The notes under the pieces: model-generated
The model's database searches: none
Seen by the model: the letters and a program-made list of their open reading frames with translations, nothing else
Told to the model about the DNA's origin: nothing
Program-made: the position numbers and the translations under genes
Part shown: in pieces, positions 12,301 through 24,409 of the stretch
Layout: each line of letters begins with the position of its first letter
Numbering within the stretch: position 1 is the stretch's first letter
Origin: Chaetoderma sp. LZ-2023a
Taxonomy: Eukaryota > Mollusca > Caudofoveata > Chaetodermatida > Chaetodermatidae
Direction of reading: 5' to 3'
Length of the DNA stretch: 64,000 bases
Assembly: GCA_034401795.1 (NCBI GenBank)
Contig: CM067370.1
Coordinates: 56,751,717 to 56,815,716, forward strand

Positions 12301-15300
12301 TGACTTACTGCGTGTCGTGTCGAATACGCTTTCCTTATAAAATCTCGTTTGTGGCGTGCGTCGCTCTGTTGTTTAATCATCGGAATATTATTCGCCTACA
12401 CTTTTAGCAAATATTTTGTATTAAACTTTATTGAATGATATAAAAATACAAATATAATTTCTATCAGAACAGGTTAGAATCCGAATTTGATTTGAGCAGA
12501 GCTCATTAACATAAATGGTCGTTAGAACATAAAAAATCGGATATTTATTTTGTTTCAATTCATAAAATATGAGTTTTGTGCCTGATACTTGAGAATAAAA
12601 TCGATTTTAATAATAAAAAAAACAACCTCAAATCCATTTTGGCTCACTAACAGTGCCAGTAATTACTTTGATAACTATATCAAAGGCGAGCCCATGAGAT
12701 CTTGTTCAATCATATACGCAGTCGATGAGTGGTTTCGGTTCACAGGCAGTGTAGTCAGGTGGTGGGGCGGGGTGGGTGGATTAACGCGGTCAGAAGTATG
12801 ATAAACAAAGGTGATAGAGCTGACCGCCTGCCGTTTACAAAATCGACAGTGATCAATCGTGGGTATGGTTTGAGTGGGGGTGGGGTTTATATAATATATT
12901 ATAGTATATCATCATCATAATAATAATATATTATAATATCGTGCTATAATCTAGTTTATTCCACTCATTGTTTATTAAATAAATTGAATTATCTTCAATT
13001 TGAAATGATTTTCTATTCTCATCCTTTCATTTCCAGATTTATTTCGTCATACATTGACGGCTGTGACCTTTAACCTTAACCTGTCAATCATAATCATCCT
13101 GCCCGCCGATTGGTCAAAACATTGTGCCGTTTAGTACATAGGAAACATTCCTTTCTATATCTATGTAAATGCTAGATCACCTTGAAAAACATCGGCTCTA
13201 TCATTTTTTTTTTAACACATTTATGTCCGTATCTGTGTAGCAATCTATGGATTTTAAACATCTCTATGTTCAACTTGGGAAGACAGGAGTAACCTCCCTT
13301 TATAGAAATAAATTAGAACAAATTACAGGAAATAATGGCGTTGTAAAAAAGTTAAATGATGGTTTATTTGATCATTTTACAACACTATGGTATTTAATAA
13401 AGGTATAACACAATATTTAGACAGTAGTAAGACATTTTAACGATCTAGTTTAGATAGTACCATTATAGACATGTTAGAATGCGATCGTTATTCCCGACTG
13501 ATTCCCAATCCATAAAATCATATTTTCAGCCCTGAATTTAGCTTGGACGATGACCGCGGTGTCAACAATGTTAAGTTTTTACGTTTATCATAACTTCTCA
13601 GCTTATATTTCAGGATCATTTAATCCTATAGCAACAAAACATGGCTATGTGGTTACCTATACTGTTAGGAAGCAGTAGGATGATACTGAGGTCACAAGGT
13701 CAAAGGTCACTGTGACCTGATAAAAAAACCACTGTTTTTTAATGTTAAGTTTTTGCGTTTACTAAAACTTGGCTTATCCTTTAAGGATTGGTTAATCCTA
13801 TTGGAGGTGAACTTGGATACATTGTTACCTATAATGTTAGGAAGCAGCATGCTGACATTAAAGTCACAATGTCGACGGTCAAGGTCATTCTGACCGCTAC
13901 AAAACTATTTTTCAATGTTAAATTTTTAGGCGTAGCAAATCTTATCATGTTATATTTCTGGATTGCTTAACCCTAATGGAACACAACTTGGGTACATGGT
14001 TGCTTATGCCAAGTGGATAGAGCATGATGACATGGAGGTCAAAGCCATTCTAATATCGCTATTTGGCCTCTGCTTTTTTTTTTCATTCATCAAATCATTT
14101 ATATTTCAGGATTAATTAATCCTATTGGAACTAAGCATGAATACATGATTACCTATAATGTTAGGAGGCAGCATGATAACACAGAGGTCACAAGGTCAAA
14201 GGGCAATGCCACTGGTACAAACAGGAGACAGGCGAGACATTTAAGGCAGAATTCTTGTTAGATTGTGACAAAAAAATGCATTTTTGATGACCAAACTGAT
14301 GAACAAAGTGATTCTTAAAATATTTATTTATTTCGACTCATTTCTATGACAATGCTCTTTCACTTGTACAGACTAGTTACAAAACATCCTTTGTAATGTA
14401 ATAACTATTCTGTTGAATTTTTAGCCCACATTGCCTGAAGGGCCAAGTGAATTTATGCTGTGGCGACTGTCCATCGTCCGTCCGTTGGCCATCAGCTTTT
14501 GCTTTTAAACACTACTCATTAACCACTGGCCGATTTCAACCAAATTTGGCTGGAAGGACCCTATGGTCATAAGCTCCAGAACTTCCATACAGAATTTTGA
14601 GTTGTCAATTTTTTGGGGTGAAAATCAGATTTTCTGAAAAATTTACCGGAAGTTGTCAAAATGCTACTCGTCCATAACGGCTTGACATATTTCAAACAAA
14701 TTTGGTTGGATGGATTTTATGGTGGTAGGCTCCAAAACGTCCATTCAGAATTTTGATTCATCAATTTTTTGGGTGAAAATCTTAGATTTTATGAAAAATA
14801 TACCGGAAATTATCAAATTGCTTCTCCATACCATTCTGAGCTATTTCAACTAAATTGGAGTGAAAGGATCCTGTGATGATAGGCGCTAGACAGAATTTTG
14901 ATTCGTCAAATTTTTGGATGAAAATCTTAGATTTTATGAAAAATGTACTAGAAATGGTCAAAATGCTACTCCTCCTTAGCTGTTTGACGTATTTCAACCA
15001 AATTTGACTAGATGAATTCTATGGTGGTAGGCTTTACAACTTCCATTCAGAATTTTGATTGATTAATTTTTTGGGTGAAAATCTTAGATTTTATGATAAA
15101 TTTACCGGAAATGGTCAAAATGCTACTCCTCCTTAGCTGTTTGACATATTTGGAACTAGAAATGTAAAAAAAATAATAGACCGCTTGGCTGATTGATGGA
15201 AAACTCAAAGAGCATCATATAGAGCAATTATAGCTTAACCAAGTCATTTGAAGACAGTCTGATTAGCTGATGTGTCTGCGCAAAATTTGCTTAATATGAC

Positions 15301-18300
15301 TAGAGACGAAGAGACATTCAACCTTGTTCAAGAGAACCTAAGGCATGAAAGAATATGTCCACGATCGACCAATCAAAATTGGGCTTTTGTTATTTGATGG
15401 TTTCTGACAGTGCAAATAGTGATATATAGGACTTATTGGCTCTCTAATTTGTATATTTGAAAAAACCTTTAACGATCCTGCAGTTGTGTTGAGGAATGTC
15501 CATTTGCACCCCAATCATGCCAATAGAAGACTATTTTTGAAAATTTACCACTGGAATAACTGGCTACGTAACTGAGCCTGTCATTCCAGTGGTAAATTTC
15601 CAAAAATAATCTTGGCCTGCAAATGGACAGGTATTTTTATTTTCTTGACCAAATTTATCAATTAAAGAATTAAGCAGCCTTTCTATTAAAATAGGTTGGC
15701 CAATAGATGTGAAACACAACAACGACAGCGAAAATTATCATACATAGGTTTGTGGGGCCTGCTAAATAGGAATTTGATACTTCTCAATCTTATTTTTGGA
15801 TTAGGTCAGTGGCCATCTTGAATTTTTTTTGTATTTTAGATATTGGACATAGTTACTTAGATTTCCATGTTCCATAGATAAATGGTTATATTTGTGGCCC
15901 AAATCTACATATGTTTAACTTTTTTATCCCCCCCCCCCCCCCGGGTCTGGAAAAGGGGGGAATAAAGCGATCAGCATGTCCGTCCGTCCATCTGTCTGTT
16001 CCCGTCTTGTCAACGCAACTCCGCCTAGAGGTCTCAATGGATTAACTTAAAATTTTGTCCACAATATCAGTATCATGTGTGGATGTGCATGTGCTTTTTT
16101 TCGCATCCGAAATATTGTTCATTACAGAGTTATCCCCCTTTATATATCTTAAAGCCGATACATAAACTGCATTGCCAATCATTTCTTGTCAACGTAGCTC
16201 CTGCTAGAGGTCTTAATGGATTAACTTAAAATTTTGTCGACATCAGTATCATGTGCAGATGTGCATTTGCTTTTTTCGCGACCAAAAAAAATTTCATTAC
16301 AGAGTTATCACCCTTTAAATATCTTAAAGCCGATACATAAACTGCATTGCCAATCATTTCTTGTCAACGCAACTCCTACAGTTTAGGGTTGATTCTTTTG
16401 AAAATTGGTATGTGTTATCATTACCACATGTATGTGTGCATGTGCTATCCGTGTACATGTATGGCCATCCGTCTGTCCAAAATGTATGTATGTTCATCTG
16501 TCAGTCCATCCATCTCTGACAATCATTTCTTGTCAACGCAACTCCTCCTAGAGGCGCAACTCCTCCTACAGTTTAGCTCCGATTCTTTTGAAAATTGGTA
16601 CGTGTTATCATTACCACGTGTAGGTGTGCATGTGCTATCCGTGTACCTGTACATCCATCCGTCTGTCCAAAATGTATGTATGTCCGTTTGTCAGTCCATC
16701 CATCTCTGACAATCATTTCTTGTCAACGCAACTCCTCCTAGAGGTCTCAATGGATTAACTTAAAATTTTGTCCACAATATCAGTATCATGTGCGGATGTG
16801 CATGTGCTTTTTTGCGGCCGAAATATTGTTCATTACAGCGTTATCCCCATTTATATATCTTAAAACCGATACATAAACTGCATTGCCAATCATTTCTTGT
16901 CAACGCAACTCCTAAAGGTCTCAATGGATTAACTTAAAGTTTTGTTGACATTATCAGTATCATGTGCAGATGTGCATGTGCTTTTTTCGTGACCAAAAAA
17001 TTGTTCATTACAGAGTTATCCCCCTTTAAATATCTTAAAGCTGATACATAAACTGCATTGCCAATCATTTCTTGTCAACGCAACTCCTCCTACAGTTTAG
17101 CTCCGATTCTTTTGAAAATTGGTATGTGTTATCATTATCACATGTAGGTGTGCATGTGCTATCCGTGTACCTGTATGGCCATCCATCTGTCCAAAATGTA
17201 TGTATGTTCATCTGTCAGTCCATCCATCTCTGACAATCATTTCTTGTCAACGTAACTCCTAGAGGTCTCAATGGATTAACTTAAAATTGTGTCCACTTTA
17301 TCAGTATCATGTGCAGATGTGCATGTGCTTTGTTCGCGGCCAAAAAATTGTTCATTACAGAGTTATCCCCCTTTAAATATCTTAAAGCTGATACAAAAAC
17401 TGCATGGCCAATCATTTCTTGTCAATGCATTTCCTCCTAGAGGTCTCAATGGATTAACTTTAAATTGTGTCCACATTATCAGTATCATGTGCATGTGCTT
17501 TTTTCGCGACCGAAAAACCTTTCCGTACAGAGTTATCCCCCTTTAAATATCTTAAAGCCGATACATAAACTGCATTGCTAGTCATTGTCAATGCAACTCC
17601 ATCTAGAGGTCTCAATGGATTAACTTAAAATTTCGTCGACATCAGGATCATGTGCAGATGTGCATGTGCTTTTTTCGCGACCGAAAAATTTTTCCTTACA
17701 GAGATTTCCCCCTTTATATATCTTAAAGCTGATACATAAACTGCATTGCCAATCATTTGTCAACGCAACTCCTCCTACAGTTTAGCTGCGATTCTTTTGA
17801 AACTTGGTACGTGTTATCATTACCACTTGAAGATGTGCTTGTGCTACCCGTATGCCTGTGCATCCATGCGTCTGTATAGAATGTATGTGTGTCAGTCTGT
17901 TGGTCCATCCCTCTCTGGCAATCATTTCAAGATGTTAGCACAACTTCAGTTTAGCTACGATGTATGTTTATCTGAAATGTTTGGATCCAGGGGGGATATG
18001 CCGTCTTCTGATGGCTCTTGTTTTGTTTATTGGTTGCTGTCAGTAGTGCAATAGTAAGTTGTTGTTTATCTGAATGATGATGGTCAGTGTGATAAAGTTA
18101 AAGTGACAATGTTCTTACTTTATATACAGGTTGATGTTGTCTTAAAGCTGTTTAAAGAAGGATTTAGTGTTGATGATGGGGAGTTGAGAGACTATCAAGA
18201 GCCGGCCAATAAAGACTTCCTCAACTCGGTCTTCAAAGGGTAAATGCTTGACACGTTGTAATGCTTAATGATTAGTCATATGTGCTTTCAAATGTTCCCT

Positions 18301-21300
18301 GGTTGTACTGGACGATCATTAGAAAGTTAGTATTTTATGATGCAGAACAAAATACATAGAGAATCCAGATGTGTGTTATAATAGAAATTAGGAATCAAAT
18401 ACATATACCGATGCATCCTTTCCTTTTGAAAGGTGAAACATAGGTGCCTAAAAGTGCTTCAAAAAGGCATTTTCTGTCTAATTTGAACAAACATGTTTCA
18501 TAAAAGTTTTCCACAGCAAGATATATTTATGACATTGCATCACATGTAGATGTAACTGCTTATGATGCAGGCCACCATACTGAAAACAAGTAGACCTACT
18601 CGGATCAGTATGCCATTATTCAGCATAGCAGCAGCTTTTAGCACCAGAACTCAGAGATTTCTTAGTCTAATGTGGTCGTCTTATCGGCTTATGATAGCTT
18701 TAATTAATCATATTTTCTCTCCACTACTCATCTTCAAACATGGTTCGCAAAATGGGAAAGCACTAGGAAAACAGGTTGTCTGAGAGGGAGAGTGCTTTCC
18801 ACTCTGCAAAGTGCTCTCCATTTTGAACAAACTAGGATAGTTTCTTGTGCATACGTATTACATGGTATGACATCAATGGAAAGAATTATGTAATTACTCA
18901 TGTCGCCAAAGGCTGGCGTGTGTTTCAGTTGGTACCGTGTGTCTGTCTGTCTGTCGCTCTGTCTGTCTGTCTGTCTGTGTGTCTGGCTGTCTGTGTCTGG
19001 CTGCGCGATATCTCCAGAGTCCAAGAAGTTAGAATCACCAAATTTGGCATATTGATTGGTGTTTTAGATGACTAGGATAAAATGAGGTTGAGGTCAAACT
19101 GTCAAATTTCTAGGTCAAGGGGACATTAAGTGCATCCCGAAATACACATTTTCAGCCATAAATCAGGAACGCAGGTATGTAGTGTGACCAAATTTTGCAC
19201 ATCCGTTCATAGTATCTAGGTGGCTATACGTTATATGAGTTTCAGGACAAAGCATGAAATATCTATGTCACTGGGTCACAAAGTGCATACTGGAACACAC
19301 CTTTTTGGCCATAGCTCTAGGGTGCATGTAAGCAGAATTAGCACATGCACTATCTAGGTAACTGGGTCACTAAGTGAATTGCTGTGACAGAGCGCAAAGT
19401 CGTAAGTCAGTATCTCCTTCAAATGCATTCTAGTTAAGTTTAATATTTTTTACTGATAGGGAAGTATCACAATCATCACATTCATAAACTTGTTACCATA
19501 TTACTTTATTGAAATTATCCCAGTATTTTAATTCTAAATAATGCAGGTACATTATTGGTTATTTTGAAACTGGAAGATCCTGTTTCGAAATACTCAATAG
19601 ATTAGAGATACATGTATCTGATTTTAGGGTTAGAGTTGAAAGATTTGATTCAATAGAATTATAGACTTTACGAAGTAAAACAAGCTGTTGTGATATTGTC
19701 AGCATCGTTTAGCAGTGATGGCAGGCTCATCCATTTTGCATTTAACTCGACTTTTCAGTTCATATCTCATGTTTAGTCAATCATACTGGACCTAAACTTG
19801 CTTCCTTCTAATGAGGTCAAAAGGTCAAAGTGTGGAGTCACTGTGCCATTGGTAAAAGCCTTACTGTGTTCAATAGTAACATTTTGCATTTAGCTCAACC
19901 TACCAGTTCATATCTTGTGTTTGGTTAAGCCTACTGGAACCAAACTTGGGCACATACTTCCTTATAATGAGAGGGCATGACGCACTGACATTTGAACCAA
20001 AATCTTAAAAGTCAAGTCGTTGTGACATTGGTAAAAGCTTGGGGGTTTTCAACATTAACATTTTTGTTTTGTGTTTATCTCTTGCAAATTATCTACTGTC
20101 CCCAAACTTGGACACATGCTTCTTTATAATGAGAGGGAATGACACATGGCAGATTGTAGTCAAAAGGTTATTGTTCCTTGCTAAAACATTTTTTTCAACA
20201 TTGACATTTTGCATTTAGCTCTACTTAGCAGTTTATAGCTCATGTTTGTTTAAGCATGCAGGGTCCAAATTTGGACGCATGCTTCGTTATGATAAGATTG
20301 CATGACACAGTCACATTGACATCAAAAAGTCACGGTCAGTGTGATAATGACAAAGTGTAAGAGATTTTCTCAACATTAACATTTTGTCTGTCAATGTAGT
20401 GGTTCATATGTTATGTTGTGTTAATCACATTGCACCCAAAATTAGATACATGCTAATGAAAGTTGATGACGCAATTACTTTGGGGTCAAAGGTTCAAAGG
20501 TCATGGTGACTGATACGTGTATTGATAAGCGATATATGTTTTCTGTTTGAAGTCACACTTCATAGTTCATTGCATAGTCGAGCTTCAATTGCAATCATAT
20601 TTATGCTTTATTATGGACCCCATATAGATATATGTCTGTCCATTAGTTTGTCCATCCAGGATTTCATTGGCTCATCCACTTCACATTGATATGGGTAACT
20701 CGCATACCAAATTTGGTTGAATTCCATCCAATGGTTTCGGAGAGAGATTCGTCACAATCAATTTCCGCAGGTTAAAATTTTATCTTGAGTGAATGTCATA
20801 AGTGGAGTACATACTTGCATATACAAATACGCATAACCACAATATGCTGTGTCAATTTCATTTGACACTGCACTGCTAGATAATATTGATGCTACATTAA
20901 TCCATTGTGTGATGGTGGTGGGAGAGGGGGGCATATATTTCAGCAATCTCTGATTGTCATTCTGGTTTATTTTAATATTTTTAGAGAAATTCCAAAAGAA
21001 CTGCTTCGTAATTCAAAGGGCATGGACATAAAATTAGACATGGAAAATCATAGGAATGAGGACTATGTGAAGCCCAAGCAATCATTGAAAGCCTTCTCTG
21101 GTGCCGGACATATGCTTGGAAGGTATCATTACTTACACAGCTCCACAATCACTCTTCTGTCATTCACATTTTTTTTATTATAGTACAATTGTTGTCATTT
21201 TGTTATCGTTAATTTGTTGTTGAACCGTATCATGCTTACACAAACTTGAAGATGGCTAAACATTTCTGTTAGTGACAGGGTCTAGACAAATAGATATTTT

Positions 21301-22616
21301 TCAGCAGTGCCATCTCTTTCCAATTGTCATTAAATTCACCTATGTCTTCACCATACCATTACACCAGTACTCAATGAAATGTATAAACGCATCCTGCACC
21401 ATTAAGCATCTTTACGGGTCAAAGTAATAGTTAGTTGGCCTTTTGCAAATAACGGTCAAGTAGAATTATGTTAATCATGCGATCTTCAGCACGGTAACCC
21501 CATTTTCAGTTTAAAGACAAAGTTGACAGACAGACAGACAGACAGACAGGCAACGTAAGCTCAACGAACTAATGAATGTCTGTACTATAGGGATGACGAG
21601 GAGCTGGTTGTATAAGGGTGAGATACTTCTGATATTATAGTGTCAGAACGTGCAAAGTCAAAGAATGAGCAGGATAACCATTCTACAGTACAGATCATAG
21701 TTAGCTTTAATGTTTGACGAAGCAAAAACGAGAAAAAAATGCATCTTTTTAGCGTCAAAAGCTTGTAGTGTTTACAGGTGTGGCAAACTACCAAACGCAT
21801 TTAATTTATTTTATAGGCGTCTAACGGAAAGTCAAAACCATCCTACAATATGCTAAACACATTATGGAATATTTTAAACCCATCACGAAAAAAGTCAAAT
21901 GCGCAATCAAATGTATTCAGTAACGCGACAAAGATTCTTACTACGCGTCATTAAACATAAAGTGGAATCGGTCTAAGGTCTGTCGAGGACCCATACATGT
22001 AGATCTAAATTGCAATTGGAGCCATATATGTGTTAAGTACATGCATCATATTTAATTATTTTTTTCGTGGCCGTAAATGATAATTGCCGAAATGCCATAT
22101 CATCGTAATCGTAAATCGTACTTTTGTATAAAATGAATGTGTGGAAACTCCACACCAGGGTATTCTTTACTGTGTATGAAGCCAGTGTGATCAATCCACA
22201 ATTTCTCTTGAAATCTGGATGAATATACCAAAATATTCTCTGAAATGGGATTATTACAATATAGTCTAATTTGAGCCGACGTAAAAGGCATAACTTTTTA
22301 GAACAATATATGCATCAGTTGCGGCTAGTGTTGTAGCATCTTATAACGGAAAGGGAAGCGATTTACAAAGTCCGCAAACAGGCCATTTGGTTGTTTTCGA
22401 ATTCACTATTTCATACATAGTGTGTAACCGAAAATCTCCGCTTTTACATAAAAAGTGTGATGCCTATATATTTGACCACTTCAGCATCCTAACTCGGCCC
22501 TTTTACTGACAGTGCTTGAAGTTAGTTTTCTCGAAAATTGTAAACAAAGACACTCATTGATGATTGAGTTTATCGGATTGTTTACATTATTATTTTCCGT
22601 GACAGGTAAACGAAAT

Positions 22617-22672
<56 letters not shown>

Positions 22673-24333
22673 CTGTGCAAAAGCACCAGCAAAAACAATA
22701 GAACGTAGAAACATGATGGTACAACTAGGCTGCCATACTTTTTGTCTCCGCGTTAGCTGACATAATTCCAAGTACGAAATGCACATGCATGCATGACTTC
22801 ACGCCGCTTGATGTCCGTGCGTGGCGGGAAACAGCACACGTGTTCAGTTATGTAAAAGTCCAGTTTGAGGTGTGGAACATTACATACAGATTTAGGCGAC
22901 AAGATTAGGAATTTTGTGTTCATGACCGTGGTTTATTTGTACAGAGAGAATTAGCTCTTGATTGTGAACCGCTATGGCAAGACGAAGGTTAAGTGATCGT
23001 GTGAAATGGCAAATCATAGGCATGCATACCACTGGTATGTCATGCAGAGAGATTGGCAGACAGCTGAACATTAACCATACTGTAATCAGTCGTTTGATTG
23101 CAAAACATGGGCAAACTAACGAGGTGAAGGACAGGCCTAGATCTGGAAGACCGAAGAAGACTACTGCCCGTGATGATCGAGCCCTAGTACGCCTTGTTAG
23201 GAGATCTCCATTCACCAACAGCAGAGTGCTCAGCCAGCAATGGGAAACGCGCAATAGAGTGTCAATGTCTACCGTCAAAAGGAGACTGTATGCTGCTGGC
23301 ATGAAAGCTAGGAGACCTGTCAGACGTCCTCTCCTCACTGCACACCACAAAGAGGAGCGTCTGAGGTGGTGCAACGAAAGAAGACACTGGAACATGAGAT
23401 CCTGGAGACGGGTACACTGGTCCGATGAAAGTCGGTTCCTGCTTCATGCCACAGATGGTCGAACTCGTGTATGGAGGTCCAGACGCACGGCGTACGACCA
23501 ACGTAACATCATGGAAGAAGTTCCATTTGGTGGAGGTTCCGTTATGATATGGGGGTGCATCTCATTTGATTGTAAGCTGGATCTGTTGACTGTACCTGGA
23601 ACACTAAATGGACAAAGATATCAAGATTCCATACTGGATAGAGTTGTGGTCCCTCATTTTGTAAATCATGCACCTGGAACCCACCCTATATTCATGGATG
23701 ACAACGCCCGACCACATCGTGCTAGAGCTGTGCATGAATACCTCCGCCAGAATGCCATCGAAACCCTACCATGGCCAGCAAGGAGCCCTGACATGAACCC
23801 TATTGAGCATATCTGGGACATTCTGGGAAACATGGTGAGAAGGAGGGATCCTCCTGTGCAGAACCTACAGGAATTAACAGACGCACTCCATCTTGAATGG
23901 CAACGAATACCACAATGGCGTATCAGTCGGTTGGTGACCAGCATGAGACGTCGTGTCCAGGCCGTCATCCAGGCACAAGGTGGATATACCCGGTATTAAT
24001 AATGACAGTCTCAAACTCGTGCACAGATGTTAAACTTCGTTTTCAGACACCATTAATGACAATCTAGCCACGTGTGTCAACTGTAGGGCAATAGTTGTCA
24101 GTTGTGTCAACGTAACCATATTCAGGCCTCGTTTTCAAGTTCAAACAACAACATACAGTGTTTCCCCACCATCATAATCAGCATTACTCTAGTTGCATTA
24201 TTACCTCTTGCACTAAGATGGATGGGTACATAAATGTTTATGCTATTGCTTTCTTCATAGCACATGAATATACCCTCGCATGTGCGTAAAAATAGGGTGG
24301 TGCTTAACTTTTGCACAGGTGTATATATATATA

Positions 24334-24409
<76 letters not shown>

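Noticed and set aside
15920-18022. CRISPR-like array
   Set aside because: Units of 165-190 bp with no short repeat and unique spacer pattern, in an intron-bearing animal genome.
22481-22786. Open frames with (YI)n runs on both strands, also at 24264-24514
   Set aside because: They only translate the AT microsatellites at the Tc1 borders.
22892-23968. Open frames on the minus strand over Tc1 copy 1, and their plus-strand counterparts at 57327-58403
   Set aside because: They are shadows of the transposase; the sense frame has catalytic motifs and these do not.
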